A stretch of 64,000 nucleotides of DNA from Nitrospirota bacterium (GCA_016214845.1 JACRMS010000035.1:1-64000); one strand, 5' to 3'; positions 18,813 through 28,015 are shown, counted from the stretch's first letter. Translations and numbers: made by a program. The notes: generated from the letters alone by a model not told the origin.

Positions 18813-19687
18813 GGCAGCAGCAATACCTGCCTCAACTTTACCGCGGTATGGTAAATAGCGGGGTCCGGCAGGATAAACCTGTCGACCTGAATTCCATCAA
18901 GGACCTCTCTGCCGGCAGGGTCTTTTATCATGTTGATCAGGGCCTTTAACATAAGCCATTTATCCGATTTATCCGAGAGCGGAGACACAACAACAGGAGG
19001 TATCCCATAGGACGGCGATATCTTTATTATTTTGATATTGTCGATTGACGGCGACTTTCTTTTCTTCATATCTTCAAAAATAAAACTGTCCACCGCGGCC
19101 CCGTCAGCAAAACCTTTTGCCACTGATTCAATTGCTTTTTCAGGACTTGATGTAAAAAATATTTTTCCGAAGAATTCCGCCGGTTTTATTCCAAGCGTAT
19201 TAAGGAGGTACAGGGGATAAAGTCTCCCTGACAGGGAAAGCGGGTCCGTAAAGGCAAAGACCTTTCCCTGAAGCTGAAGGAAATCATTTATTTTACTTTC
19301 TTTGTTCACAACAATATAGGAGTTGTAACTCGTTTTTCCATTTATGACCGGCACAACAAGGACCTGAAGCCCGAAATCATGCCTGCCGCTTAAATAGGCC
19401 CCTGTACATGTCATGGCGAAATGGGCTTCGCCCTTCTGTAAAAGGGAATTAAGTTCAGAGTATTTTCTTCGTTGTTTCATGATTACCTTTTTACCGGTCT
19501 TTTCCGCAAGATAACCGATGAAATCTTTGTACTTCGCAAGGTTGGATGTTGGAGAGGCCGTCGGCGAAACAGCAAAGACGATCTCTTCTTCTTTAGCTGT
19601 ATGTCCGAGTGCAGGAGTTAACAGGATCAGGAATATCAAAAGCGTCCTGGTGCAGGACATCATTAATCTACTTTTGCCGAGTTTCAA
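18809..19687 (-). CDS. PhnD-like periplasmic binding protein, probable sensory partner of the kinase
   Basis: A 292-residue protein with a signal peptide (TLLIFLILLTPALGHTA) and a PhnD/phosphate-phosphonate-type substrate-binding fold (VFAVSPTASPTSNLAKYKDFIGYLAEKTGKKV is split over 40-70; later FAFTDPLSLSGRLYP). No ABC permease or ATPase gene is nearby. It overlaps the kinase gene by four bases. The same arrangement is known for AioX in the arsenite-sensing AioXSR system, and PhnD-like domains are fused to the tetrathionate sensor TtrS. I infer an oxyanion sensor role; the ligand is not readable from sequence. Confidence 0.82.
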   Translation of the reverse strand: MKLGKSRLMMSCTRTLLIFLILLTPALGHTAKEEEIVFAVSPTASPTSNLAKYKDFIGYLAEKTGKKVIMKQRRKYSELNSLLQKGEAHFAMTCTGAYLSGRHDFGLQVLVVPVINGKTSYNSYIVVNKESKINDFLQLQGKVFAFTDPLSLSGRLYPLYLLNTLGIKPAEFFGKIFFTSSPEKAIESVAKGFADGAAVDSFIFEDMKKRKSPSIDNIKIIKISPSYGIPPVVVSPLSDKSDKWLMLKALINMIKDPAGREVLDGIQVDRFILPDPAIYHTAVKLRQVLLLP

Positions 19688-19950
19688 TTTTATTCCCCTT
19701 CTTTGCAGAGTAAAATCTTAAAACTCATTACCTGATTTTGTATGACTTGTAGCTGAATTGGCTATTATGTGGTCAACAAACGGTCCGCTTCAGTCCACTT
19801 AAATATAACAGTTTGGAGTAAAAATGTTTATCTAAAAGTTGCTGTACCGTTGTCGTGATAAAAATGATTGGAATTGATTGAACAAGCAGGAACCGATAGT
19901 GCCTATCCCGGGTTTACATCCCTTTCGATATAGGACTCATGGCGCTTTTC

Positions 19951-20304
19951 CTATGTGTATTGTATGGCAACTTCATAGGCAATATTTGAGTGGCCTGGGC
20001 GGGGACCACTGTCATCACAGCCGAGATCTCCTTTTTCTGTCACGCTGTGGTTTCTTACCATCGCGTTTATGACCCGGGTGAGATCAAATCCGCCGTCAAC
20101 GCAGTCCTCGCTCAAACAGGCCACCTTGAAAAAAGCATAGCTGTCAGGGGAGAAATTCAGGGTCCGGAGTAAATATCTTGCACCCTTCTGTTTGTACATC
20201 ATGCTGATGACGATGTTTGCAACCTCCGGAAAATGTTTGGACACAAAGCCTGAGTCCAGCCTCTCCTGCTTTCTTTCCTTTGTCTGATTATTTCTGTTGA
20301 ACAT
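19951..20304 (-). CDS. Small conserved-looking protein of unknown function
   Basis: A 117-residue soluble protein starting at MFNRNNQ. The start is set by GGGAGG five bases before ATG 20304; a longer ORF start at 20334 has no ribosome site. It is charged at the N-terminus (KERKQER), then has a helical FPEVANIVISMMYKQKGARY segment and a Cys-containing LSEDCVDGGFDLTRVI segment, and it ends in a Gly/Asp-rich tail. I do not recognise the family. It is downstream of the cold-shock gene on the same strand, behind the terminator at 20324-20350, whose T-run reaches just short of its ribosome site. The 263 bases from 19688 to 19950 hold no gene or clear signal. Confidence 0.6.
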   Translation of the reverse strand: MFNRNNQTKERKQERLDSGFVSKHFPEVANIVISMMYKQKGARYLLRTLNFSPDSYAFFKVACLSEDCVDGGFDLTRVINAMVRNHSVTEKGDLGCDDSGPRPGHSNIAYEVAIQYT

Positions 20305-20323
20305 ATTCCTCCCTTTAATAAAA

Positions 20324-20350
20324 GCCCCCTCCATTGGGAAGGGGGTCTTC
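20324..20350 (-). terminator. Intrinsic terminator after the first cold-shock gene
   Basis: On the minus strand CCCCCT-TCCCAATGG-AGGGGG is followed by CTTTTATT. It lies 10 bases after the cold-shock stop codon. Confidence 0.8.
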
Positions 20351-20359
20351 CCGGTCTAT

Positions 20360-20560
20360 TTACAGTTTGACAACATTGATAGCCTTGGGGCCTTTAGGGC
20401 CGCTCTCAGTATCAAAGCTTACGGAGTCACCTTCGGCAAGGGATTTATATCCATTGCCCTGGATGGCCGTATGATGAACAAATGCTTCACTTCCGTCTTC
20501 ACATGCAATAAAGCCAAAACCTTTTTGGTCGTTAAACCATTTCACAGTTCCCTGGTTCAT
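20360..20560 (-). CDS. Cold-shock protein, copy 1
   Basis: A 66-residue CspA-family protein with a single OB-fold domain. RNP1 KGFGFI and RNP2 EAFVHH motifs are present, and the start GTVKWFNDQ and end KAINVVKL are typical. It binds single-stranded RNA and melts hairpins. AAAGGAGG precedes the ATG. Expression is probably controlled through a 114-base leader with a terminator-like hairpin (see 20612-20664), shared with the copy at 53988-54188. It is a single-gene unit with its own promoter and terminator. Confidence 0.95.
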   Translation of the reverse strand: MNQGTVKWFNDQKGFGFIACEDGSEAFVHHTAIQGNGYKSLAEGDSVSFDTESGPKGPKAINVVKL

Positions 20561-20611
20561 TTCTTTTACCTCCTTTTCTATGAATTAAAATCTCAGAAGG
20601 TCTCAACAATT

Positions 20612-20664
20612 AAAAAAGGCCACAAAGTTCAAAATCTTTGTGGCCTCATAAACGACAAAAACTT
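20612..20664 (-). promoter_or_regulatory. Putative attenuator in the leader of cold-shock gene 1
   Basis: On the minus strand the arm GGCCACAAAG reversed (20636-20645 with 20618-20627) forms a 10-base-pair stem with an 8-base loop, followed by six T residues. Upstream, AAGTTTTTGT (20664-20655) can pair over ten positions (with G-U pairs) with ACAAAGATTT, which overlaps the 5' arm of the terminator. The two folds exclude each other. The same design occurs before the gene at 53988-54188. Confidence 0.65.
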
Positions 20665-20680
20665 CTAAAATTCTGGCTTG

Positions 20681-20709
20681 AGCTTAACACGTCCCCGCAC
20701 GGTTGTCAA
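20681..20709 (-). promoter_or_regulatory. Sigma-70 promoter of cold-shock gene 1
   Basis: Minus strand TTGACA (20709-20704), 17-base spacer, TAAGCT (20686-20681). This puts the RNA start about 114 bases before the ATG, just upstream of the leader hairpin. Confidence 0.65.
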
Positions 20710-20785
20710 TGAAAGACGTATAAGTTGTGTCAGGCCAAAACTGAAAAGTACAGTTTTGGCCGATGACGGGTTTCAATAAATAAAT

Positions 20786-21745
20786 TTATTTCTTTTCTTC
20801 TCCGCCCCAAAAGGCCTCGGTCTTCTGAAGCAGTTCCCATTCGCTGTCAATATCTTCCTGTATCTTTTTCAGCATCCATTCGTTTTCAGGGGCAAACAGA
20901 TGTTTGAACCTGCCCTGCGGCTTCAGGAAATCCGTGATCGGCTTTTTCTCTTTAGGCTTAACGTTTATTTTCAGGACGCCGTTTTCGATCTCATACAAAG
21001 GCCAGTAGCAGGTATCAACAGCGATCTTGCACAGGGTCATCTGATCATCGGTGCGTGTGCGCCAGCCGCGGTTGCAGGGTGAAATTACGTTCATGAATTT
21101 CGGCCCTTTTATTTCAAGCGCCTTTCTTACCTTCTTAATCAAATCCTGCCAGTGAGCAGGCGATGCCTGGGCCGCATATGGGATACCGTGCGCTGCAATT
21201 ATCTTTGTCAGGTCTTTTCTCTTCTGTAATTTACCGGGGACCTTGCTTCCAGCCGGGTTTGTCGTTGTGTCCGCGCCAAAGGGTGTCGCGCTTGAACGCT
21301 GTATGCCGGTGTTCATGTACGCGCCGTTGTCATAGCAGACGTACAGCATGTCGTGCCCGCGCTCCATCGCGCCTGAGAGACTCTGGAAGCCTATGTCGTA
21401 TGTGCCGCCGTCACCGCCGAATGCGATGAATTTTACCTCTTTGTCAATAAGTCCTTTTTTCTTCCACGCGCGGTACATGGTCTCTATGCCTGAGAGAGTT
21501 GCCGCGGCGTTCTCAAATGCGCTGTGCATCCACGGGATCTTCCATGCGGTGTATTCTGATATGCAGGTAGAGACCTCAAGGCATCCGGTGGCATTTGAAG
21601 CAACGATCGGATAGTCTGTTGCCATGAGCACCTGTTTGACAATGATCGGCGCCCCGCACCCCGCGCACATCCTGTGGCCGTGGGTCAATCTCTCTTCCTG
21701 TTTTGAAAGCTCTTTCAAAGTTAACGGCTTTGTTGCAGTTGTCAT
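20786..21745 (-). CDS. porB: Pyruvate (2-oxoacid):ferredoxin oxidoreductase, beta subunit
   Basis: The 319-residue protein binds thiamine pyrophosphate (GDGG in FGGDGGTYDIG) and an iron-sulfur cluster through CAGCGAP near residue 28 and later cysteines. With the alpha, gamma and delta subunits it converts pyruvate and CoA to acetyl-CoA and CO2 with reduction of ferredoxin, or runs in reverse for CO2 fixation. It is the last gene of the porC-porD-porA-porB operon, ten bases after porA. Length matches the four-subunit enzyme. Another 2-oxoacid substrate cannot be excluded from sequence. Confidence 0.92.
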   Translation of the reverse strand: MTTATKPLTLKELSKQEERLTHGHRMCAGCGAPIIVKQVLMATDYPIVASNATGCLEVSTCISEYTAWKIPWMHSAFENAAATLSGIETMYRAWKKKGLIDKEVKFIAFGGDGGTYDIGFQSLSGAMERGHDMLYVCYDNGAYMNTGIQRSSATPFGADTTTNPAGSKVPGKLQKRKDLTKIIAAHGIPYAAQASPAHWQDLIKKVRKALEIKGPKFMNVISPCNRGWRTRTDDQMTLCKIAVDTCYWPLYEIENGVLKINVKPKEKKPITDFLKPQGRFKHLFAPENEWMLKKIQEDIDSEWELLQKTEAFWGGEEKK

Positions 21746-21755
21746 ATTTATCTCC

Positions 21756-22934
21756 TTATTCCCTCACTCCGATGTATTCTTTTACCGTCTTGACCTTGCC
21801 CGATTTTAAAATCTCAACAAGTTCATTAAGCACAAGCTCAGCCTGGTCGGGCATGAAGTCCCTTCCGCCGAGTCCGTAGATCTTGTTTGTCATCAGCGGT
21901 TTTTTATCCAGATGAAGCATAGACGACCAGATTTCCACAAACAGCGGGCCGTACGCGCCGAAGGAATCCGCCCTGTCCATAACACAGATCGCCTTTACGC
22001 TCTTAAGCGCGTTTGCCACTTCCTCGTAAGGGAAGGGCCTGAACAGCCTCGGTTTTAAAAGTCCCGCCTTGATCCCCTTGTTCCTGAAATCGTCTACCAC
22101 GTCTTTTGCTGTGCCTGCCGCTGAGTTCAGTATGACAATCGCGATGTCCGCGTCGTCAAGCCTGTATGACTCAAAGAGGCCGTACTTCCTGCCGCTCATT
22201 TTTTCAAAGTCAGCGGCAACCTCAAGTACGACATTCTTCACTTTTGACATGACCTCATGCTGCGCCCTTTTGTATTCATGATAAAGGTCAGGGAGGATCA
22301 GCGGCCCGTAGCTTTTCGGATGCTCCAGGTCAAGCAGCGGGTTTACCTGCTTGTACGCGCCGACAAAGTTTTTTACCTTGTCGTCTTCCAGATACTCAAC
22401 CCTCTCGATCGAGTGGCTGATAATAAAACCGTCAAGGCATACCATCACGGGGAGCCTTATGTCCAGATGCTCAGCAACCCTGAAGGCCTGAATTATATTG
22501 TCGTATGCCTCCTGCGCATTTTCAGACCATAATTGTATCCATCCTGAGTCACGCGCGCCCATAGCGTCGGAGTGGTCGCCGTGTATGTTGAGCGGAGCGG
22601 ACAACGCCCGGTTAACGACCGGCATGACTATCGGCAGCCTGTCGCCAGAAGCTATGAAAAGCATCTCCCACATGAGGGCCAGTCCCTGCGACGATGTGGC
22701 TGTTATGACCCTGCCGCCCGCCGCTGACGCGCCGATACAAGCGCTCATGGAGCTGTGTTCGCTTTCAACGAGTATCACTTCGGTGTCTACTTTACCGTTT
22801 GCTGCGAAGCTCGAAAACCTCTGCATCATGTCCGTCTGAGGAGTGATCGGGTACGCGCCGCACACGTCAGGGTTTACCTGTCTTAGCGCCTCTGCCCCTG
22901 CTTCGTTTCCTGTTACCGCGACAATCTTTCCCAT
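21756..22934 (-). CDS. porA: Pyruvate (2-oxoacid):ferredoxin oxidoreductase, alpha subunit
   Basis: A 392-residue protein with the GAYPITPQTDMMQ substrate-domain start, the ESEHSSMSACIGASAAGGR segment and a C-terminal domain II that includes VMDRADSFGAYGPLF. It supplies the pyrimidine-binding part of the thiamine pyrophosphate domain and the 2-oxoacid site. It starts one base after the stop of the delta-subunit gene. All four subunits are intact, so the enzyme should be functional and links the organism to anaerobic acetyl-CoA metabolism. Confidence 0.93.
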   Translation of the reverse strand: MGKIVAVTGNEAGAEALRQVNPDVCGAYPITPQTDMMQRFSSFAANGKVDTEVILVESEHSSMSACIGASAAGGRVITATSSQGLALMWEMLFIASGDRLPIVMPVVNRALSAPLNIHGDHSDAMGARDSGWIQLWSENAQEAYDNIIQAFRVAEHLDIRLPVMVCLDGFIISHSIERVEYLEDDKVKNFVGAYKQVNPLLDLEHPKSYGPLILPDLYHEYKRAQHEVMSKVKNVVLEVAADFEKMSGRKYGLFESYRLDDADIAIVILNSAAGTAKDVVDDFRNKGIKAGLLKPRLFRPFPYEEVANALKSVKAICVMDRADSFGAYGPLFVEIWSSMLHLDKKPLMTNKIYGLGGRDFMPDQAELVLNELVEILKSGKVKTVKEYIGVRE

Positions 22935-22935
22935 A

Positions 22936-23229
22936 TTATTTTCCCTCCTCTTCCATCACGATTGCCTTCTTGCCTTTTTTACCGGGGCATTCATAAGCGC
23001 AGATGCCGCAGCCTTTGCAGTAATCGTAATCAAATCCCGTCATCTTTCCGTCTTTGACTTTGACCGACATGTCGGGACAATATATCCAGCAGAAAAGGCA
23101 CTGTATGCAATTCTCTTCTATCCATCTCGGCCTGAAGGCCCTCCAAGAGCCGGTCTTGAATTTTACCGCGCTGCCTGCTTCAAGGACAACGGAACCGGGG
23201 GGGAGTTTTTCCCATAATTTCTTACTCAT
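22936..23229 (-). CDS. porD: Pyruvate:ferredoxin oxidoreductase, delta (ferredoxin) subunit
   Basis: A 97-residue protein with two [4Fe-4S] motifs, CIQCLFCWIYCP and CKGCGICAYECP. It carries electrons from the thiamine centre to the external ferredoxin. The start overlaps the gamma-subunit stop by four bases. The N-terminus (VVLEAGSAVKFKTGSWR) matches the usual delta-subunit extension. Confidence 0.93.
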   Translation of the reverse strand: MSKKLWEKLPPGSVVLEAGSAVKFKTGSWRAFRPRWIEENCIQCLFCWIYCPDMSVKVKDGKMTGFDYDYCKGCGICAYECPGKKGKKAIVMEEEGK

Positions 23230-23801
23230 CCTTCCTGTACCTCCTCGTATCCCCGCTTTGTCGCTTCGAGATTTCCGTCTATGATCTTTTGCGCGAATTT
23301 CTTGCCGAAACTTTTCCTAACCGCGTCGACAAGCTCATTCTGCGGGACAATATTAATGGCCTTATTGATTGCTCCAAGCATCGGGGCGTTTGGAAGCGCC
23401 CTTCCAATGCAGTCAAGAGCTATCTTTGTCGCGTCAATGGTGAATACCTTTTGAGACGGTTTTACTTTCAATTTCTCCCGGATCTCTTTCGGGGCCTTTG
23501 CAGTGTTTATGACAAAAACCGCGTCATCCAGCGCGCCGTCGGCAACGTTGATGCTGTCTAACAAAGTCGCATCAGCGACGCTCACGACCTTGGGATGCAG
23601 AACGGGACAGTGCATCCGTATCTCGTGATCGCTTACTCTATTGTAGGCCCTCAGGGGAGCGCCCGCCCTTTCAGGGCCGTACTCCGGGAATGCCTGCACA
23701 TGTCTTCCGCCGCCCAGACACGCGTCTGCAAGCACTTTTGCGGCAGTAACGGTCCCCTGGCCGCCGCGTCCGTGCCAGCGGATCTCAATCATCTTTTCCA
23801 T
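23226..23801 (-). CDS. porC: Pyruvate:ferredoxin oxidoreductase, gamma subunit
   Basis: The 191-residue protein has the family start IEIRWHGRGGQGTVTAAK and the KAPKEIREKLKVKP segment of the gamma domain. I chose ATG 23801 because GGAGG lies 9 bases upstream and the conserved domain begins there; an upstream in-frame start at 23891 would add 30 unrelated residues. It is the first gene of the operon. Upstream, 23802-23972 separates it from the divergent bamA gene. Confidence 0.93.
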   Translation of the reverse strand: MEKMIEIRWHGRGGQGTVTAAKVLADACLGGGRHVQAFPEYGPERAGAPLRAYNRVSDHEIRMHCPVLHPKVVSVADATLLDSINVADGALDDAVFVINTAKAPKEIREKLKVKPSQKVFTIDATKIALDCIGRALPNAPMLGAINKAINIVPQNELVDAVRKSFGKKFAQKIIDGNLEATKRGYEEVQEG

Positions 23802-23972
23802 TTTATATTCCTCCGAAATTTTTTCAAAAGATAGAAGGCATAATTTTGAGTGATTAATATAGCCTATATTTAGCTGTATTTGCAAGGGCATATATGACTG
23901 AAGAACAGCTCTTGGATTTAAATCGGTTTTAGTGATATACTAACCTTTATTTTTTTATCTCAAGGAGATTTT

Positions 23973-26276
23973 TTGGTCAAGGGCATCTCATCAGTAAATC
24001 CATTTTTAAGCTTTAAAAATAAATTACACATCCTGGCGGCGGTCACCTTTTTATTTTTCATTTTTCTCCTGAATGTCCCGGCCGTCTCCGCTGAGTCCGG
24101 CCCCTTTGTCAAGTCAATCGAGCTTAAGGGCAATAAGAAAATCGGCGAGGAAACAATCTTTGCGAAAATGAAGAGCAAAGTGGGAGGGCCTTTCTCAAAA
24201 AACGCGGTCCAGGAGGACATAAAAAAATTGTACGGCATCGGATATTTTGACGATGTCAGGGTGGATATAGAACCCTTTGAAGGCGGCATCAAGCTCATCT
24301 TCAATTTTACTGAAAAACCCACTATCGCCAGTATAGACTTTCAGGGGAATGAAAAGATTGAAGCAAAGGACCTGAAAGACAAAATAACAATAACCGCAGG
24401 GGCGATAGCGAGCATACCCCTGATAACGGACAATACGGAAAAGCTCATCTCCCACTATCATTCGGAAGGATACTGGCTTGTCAAAGTCATTCCCATAACC
24501 AGGGAGGTCTCAAAGGACACGGTAGCGCTGACCTTCCAGATCAGCGAGGGGCGGAAGGTCCTGATCAAGGACATAGTGCTGGATGGCAATAAGGCCTTGT
24601 CCAAAAAAGAGATAAAGAAAGTCATGAAGACAAAAGAGGGCGGGCTCTTTTCATTTATAACAGGTTCTGGCGTTTATCAAAGCGAACAGATCAGGGTGGA
24701 CCTCGAAAGGATAAGGGACCTGTACCTTAATCACGGATTTATTTATGCGGCGGTCTCCGAGCCTGCAATTTCCCTGGACCGTGATAAAAATAAGCTTACA
24801 TTGAAAATTTCCATATCGGAAGGCGAGCAATACAGGATCGGAGAGATAAAGGTTTCGGGCAATACTGTATTCACAAATGAAGAAATATTTAAAAATGTAA
24901 AAAGCGCTATGGGACAGGTCTTTGACCGCGGCCGGCTGAAGAACGATATAGACAGCATCCTTGACCTCTACACTGAAAAAGGTTACGCGATGGCGGACAT
25001 TAATCCGCTGGTCGATGTCAATGCGAAAGATAAGGAGGCAAATATCACGCTGTCCGTCACGGAGGGAAGCATCTTCAGGATCGGCAGGATAGATATCACC
25101 GGCAACACGAAAACTTATGACAAGGTGGTGCGCAGAGAGATAAGGCTTGACGAGGGCGATGTCTTTAACAAGAAACTCCTGAAGAGAAGTTACCAGAGAA
25201 TAAACAACCTCAACTTTTTTGAATCCGTCGACATCTCGCCCCAGCCCCGCGCAGAGGAAAAGCTCATTGACCTCGATGTGAAAGTAAAGGAAAAGCTGAC
25301 AGGCATGCTGAGCATCGGGGGCGGATACAGTTCCGTGGACAAATTTATGGTAATGGGGGAGATCACGCAGGCAAATCTGTTCGGCAAGGGCCTGTACCTG
25401 AGGTTCAAGGCCGACCTGAGCGCAAGGAGAAAAAACTACAACCTCTCACTGAGAGACCCGTGGTTTATGGACAAGCCCATATCCGCGTCTTTCAGTATTT
25501 ATAATGAATTCTTTGAATACCCCGACTACGATAAAAAGGCAACCGGAGGCTCTGTAGGTTTTGGGAAGGAATTCTCCGAATATGTGGGGGGAGACATCAC
25601 ATACAATATTGAGAACGTGGATATTGAAAATGTGTCCGATTATGCCTCTTCAATAATTAAGGACCAGGAGGGACGGAAGCTCACAAGCGGCATAAGCCCC
25701 TCGATATGGAGAGATACGCGCGATAATTATATTGACACCACAAGCGGCTCAAGGAACGCCATTTACTCGCAGTTTGCAGGCCTTGGCGGAAGCAATTATT
25801 TTTATAAGGGACTGGTTGATTCAATATGGTATTTCCCTGTAATATGGGATACGACTTTCAGCGTGCGCGGGCGGTTTGGATACGCCAACGGATACAACGG
25901 CAAAGAGCTGCCGCTTTACGAGAGATTTTATGTAGGCGGCATTAACACGGTAAGAGGCCTCGGATTCGGCGAAGGCGGGCCAATAGACAGCGCGGGAGAG
26001 AAGATCGGCGGCAACAAGGAGCTGCTGTTTAACGCCGAATATATCTTCCCGATTGAAAAAGAGATCAGGCTCAAAGGCGTGCTTTTCTTTGACTATGGCA
26101 GGGCGTTTAACAACGGTGAGGACATTGCTATGAGCAAGATGAGGTATACTGCCGGAGCGGGGTTCAGGTGGATGTCCCCGCTTGGACCGTTGAGACTGGA
26201 ATGGGGCTTTAACCTGAAGCCGGAAGGAAATGAAAGCAGGCAGAAACTGGAATTCTCGATCGGGGGAGTTTTTTAA
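23973..26276 (+). CDS. bamA: Outer membrane protein assembly factor BamA
   Basis: The 767-residue protein starts with TTG (23973) behind AAGGAG, and has a signal peptide (FLFFIFLLNVPAVSA). Five POTRA domains span about 45-430 with the repeated GN..I....I pattern, followed by a 16-strand barrel containing the conserved loop-6 motif in a VRGLGFGEGGP form (usually VRGF or VRGY). It inserts beta-barrel proteins into the outer membrane. The C-terminal residue is Phe, as needed for barrel signals. It heads the outer-membrane and lipid A cluster, as in many Gram-negatives. Confidence 0.95.
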   Translation: MVKGISSVNPFLSFKNKLHILAAVTFLFFIFLLNVPAVSAESGPFVKSIELKGNKKIGEETIFAKMKSKVGGPFSKNAVQEDIKKLYGIGYFDDVRVDIEPFEGGIKLIFNFTEKPTIASIDFQGNEKIEAKDLKDKITITAGAIASIPLITDNTEKLISHYHSEGYWLVKVIPITREVSKDTVALTFQISEGRKVLIKDIVLDGNKALSKKEIKKVMKTKEGGLFSFITGSGVYQSEQIRVDLERIRDLYLNHGFIYAAVSEPAISLDRDKNKLTLKISISEGEQYRIGEIKVSGNTVFTNEEIFKNVKSAMGQVFDRGRLKNDIDSILDLYTEKGYAMADINPLVDVNAKDKEANITLSVTEGSIFRIGRIDITGNTKTYDKVVRREIRLDEGDVFNKKLLKRSYQRINNLNFFESVDISPQPRAEEKLIDLDVKVKEKLTGMLSIGGGYSSVDKFMVMGEITQANLFGKGLYLRFKADLSARRKNYNLSLRDPWFMDKPISASFSIYNEFFEYPDYDKKATGGSVGFGKEFSEYVGGDITYNIENVDIENVSDYASSIIKDQEGRKLTSGISPSIWRDTRDNYIDTTSGSRNAIYSQFAGLGGSNYFYKGLVDSIWYFPVIWDTTFSVRGRFGYANGYNGKELPLYERFYVGGINTVRGLGFGEGGPIDSAGEKIGGNKELLFNAEYIFPIEKEIRLKGVLFFDYGRAFNNGEDIAMSKMRYTAGAGFRWMSPLGPLRLEWGFNLKPEGNESRQKLEFSIGGVF

Positions 26277-26280
26277 AAGG

Positions 26281-26365
26281 TAGCAAGCAGATAGTAGCTG
26301 GGAGTTAAGGTAAAAAAGCCCCTTCCCCTTAGCTACTGACTACTTACTGCTAACTACTATTATTT
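26281..26365. repeat. Imperfect palindromic intergenic repeat
   Basis: TAGCAAGCAGATAGTAGCT at the left is an imperfect inverse of AGCTACTGACTACTTACTGCTA at the right, with a C-rich loop. It lies between bamA and the Skp-like gene. The AGCTA/TAGCT character suggests a dispersed small repeat. Confidence 0.45.
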
Positions 26366-26379
26366 AAAAAGGAGGACTT

Positions 26380-26913
26380 ATGAAGAAAATATTTTTAATG
26401 ATTTTTGCATTACTGTTTGCGGTTGTCTGCAGCGCACAGGCTGCGGAAACGAAGGTCGGCTACGTTGATCTAAATAAGGCATTGAACGAGTCGGAGGAAG
26501 GGAAAAAAGCGGTAAAATTGCTTGAGGAATTTTTCAAGTCAAAGCAGTCCGTGATCGAAGACAAGCGCAAAGAGATTGCAAGGCTCGATGAAGAGATGGC
26601 CAAGCAGTCATCCATCCTCAACCCCGACGCCATCAAGTCAAAGAGGGAAGAGCGCGACAGGATCGCGAGGGATTTTCAGCGGACGGTAAAAGACTCAGAG
26701 GATGAGCTTGAAAAAAAGCGCGCTGATTTCATGGAGCGCATAGTGAAAGATCTAAGTGAAGTTGTCAATAAAATAGGGGAAGAAGAAGGTTATACCGTGA
26801 TCTTTGATAAGGTCCAGAGCGGTATAATGTTCATCCCCGCGAAACTGGACTTGACCGATAAGCTAATAAAGAGATTCAATGAAGTCTCAAAATCCAAACC
26901 GGCGCAGAAGTAA
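26380..26913 (+). CDS. Skp/OmpH-family periplasmic chaperone
   Basis: A 177-residue protein with a signal peptide (LMIFALLFAVVCSAQA) and the OmpH start KVGYVDLNKALNES, then a long charged coiled coil (about 50-125) and a conserved C-terminal strand GYTVIFDKVQSGIMF. Skp proteins form trimers that hold unfolded outer-membrane proteins on the way to BamA. Its place directly after bamA supports that. AAGGAGG precedes the ATG. Length and composition agree with the family. Confidence 0.92.
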   Translation: MKKIFLMIFALLFAVVCSAQAAETKVGYVDLNKALNESEEGKKAVKLLEEFFKSKQSVIEDKRKEIARLDEEMAKQSSILNPDAIKSKREERDRIARDFQRTVKDSEDELEKKRADFMERIVKDLSEVVNKIGEEEGYTVIFDKVQSGIMFIPAKLDLTDKLIKRFNEVSKSKPAQK

Positions 26914-26929
26914 AAACAAAAGTTGATAG

Positions 26930-26992
26930 GTTTGTCACCCTGAAACCGTTTCAGGGTCTCTGGATGCTGAAACAAGTTCAGCATGACAGATT
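26930..26992. repeat. Intergenic palindromic repeat (CCCTGAAAC/GTTTCAGGG and GCTGAA...TTCAGC)
   Basis: Two nested hairpins: CCCTGAAAC-C-GTTTCAGGG and GCTGAAACAAGTTCAGC. From memory this GTCA..CTGAA..TTCAG..TGACA type is widespread between genes of unrelated bacteria. Confidence 0.6.
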
Positions 26993-27006
26993 GAAGGTGT
27001 TTACAT

Positions 27007-28014
27007 ATGAAGCTCAAAGAACTGGCGGACATCACAGGCGGTAAGATTTCTGGAAATCCCGATGTGGAGATTACCGGGGCCTCCGGCATAAATGAAGCAG
27101 GGCATGGCGATATTACTTTTTTGGCCGACAAAAAACATTTAAATGACCTTTTCAGTTCGAAAGCCTCTGCCGTAATTGTGAAAGAGGAGATAAAGGGACT
27201 GGCTGCAAGCATGGTAATTGCCGGCAACCCGTATTTCACATTTGCAAAGGCATTGGAGGCGTTGTACAAAAAACCGTTCAAACCTTCGGGCGTCAGCGAT
27301 AAGGCCGTTGTTTGCGCTGATGTCAGTTTAGGCGAAGATGTCTCTGTATACCCGGATGTTTATATCAGCAGCAATGTTGTAATAGGCTCAAGGGTCACAA
27401 TATATCCAGGGGTATTCATTGGAGAAGGCTCATCAATCGGCGACGGTTCTTTTATCTACCCGAACGTGACAATAAGAGAGAACGTAAGGATCGGCAAAAA
27501 AGTGATAGTGCATTCCGGCGCTGTTATAGGCTCCGACGGTTTCGGATACGTCTTTGAAAACGGCATCCATTATAAAATTCCGCAAGTCGGCGGAGTGATA
27601 ATCGAAGATGAAGTGGAGGTTGGCGCGAATGTCACAATTGACAGGGCGACAACCGGTAATACGGTCATAGGGCGCGGGACCAAAATTGATAATCTTGTGC
27701 AGATAGGGCATAACGTCAAGCTCGGTAAAAATTGTATTATAATCTCCCAGGTCGGCATAAGCGGAAGCGTGGAGATAGGAGACGGTGTCATACTTGCAGG
27801 CCAGGTCGGAGTGAGAGACCATATAACAATCGGCAGCGGCGCGATGATAGGCGCTCAATCAGGCATAGCAGAGAACATACCTGACGGGCAGGTATATTCC
27901 GGAAGTCCCGCCATTCCGCACAGGACATGGCTTCGCGCCCAGAGCATTTACGCTAAATTGCCGGAGTACATAAAACGATTACAGGAACTTGAGAGGAAAA
28001 TAGATAAAAAATAA
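27007..28014 (+). CDS. lpxD: UDP-3-O-acyl-glucosamine N-acyltransferase
   Basis: A 335-residue protein with an N-terminal uridine-binding domain ([28 protein letters not shown]) and a left-handed beta-helix of hexapeptide repeats from about 105, ending in a helical C-terminus. The catalytic-region sequence [15 protein letters not shown] and GSDGFGYV are present. It adds the second acyl chain to the lipid A precursor. In this cluster the acceptor may be a 2,3-diamino sugar (see gnnA and gnnB). Confidence 0.94.
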   Translation: MKLKELADITGGKISGNPDVEITGASGINEAGHGDITFLADKKHLNDLFSSKASAVIVKEEIKGLAASMVIAGNPYFTFAKALEALYKKPFKPSGVSDKAVVCADVSLGEDVSVYPDVYISSNVVIGSRVTIYPGVFIGEGSSIGDGSFIYPNVTIRENVRIGKKVIVHSGAVIGSDGFGYVFENGIHYKIPQVGGVIIEDEVEVGANVTIDRATTGNTVIGRGTKIDNLVQIGHNVKLGKNCIIISQVGISGSVEIGDGVILAGQVGVRDHITIGSGAMIGAQSGIAENIPDGQVYSGSPAIPHRTWLRAQSIYAKLPEYIKRLQELERKIDKK

Positions 28015-28015
28015 A

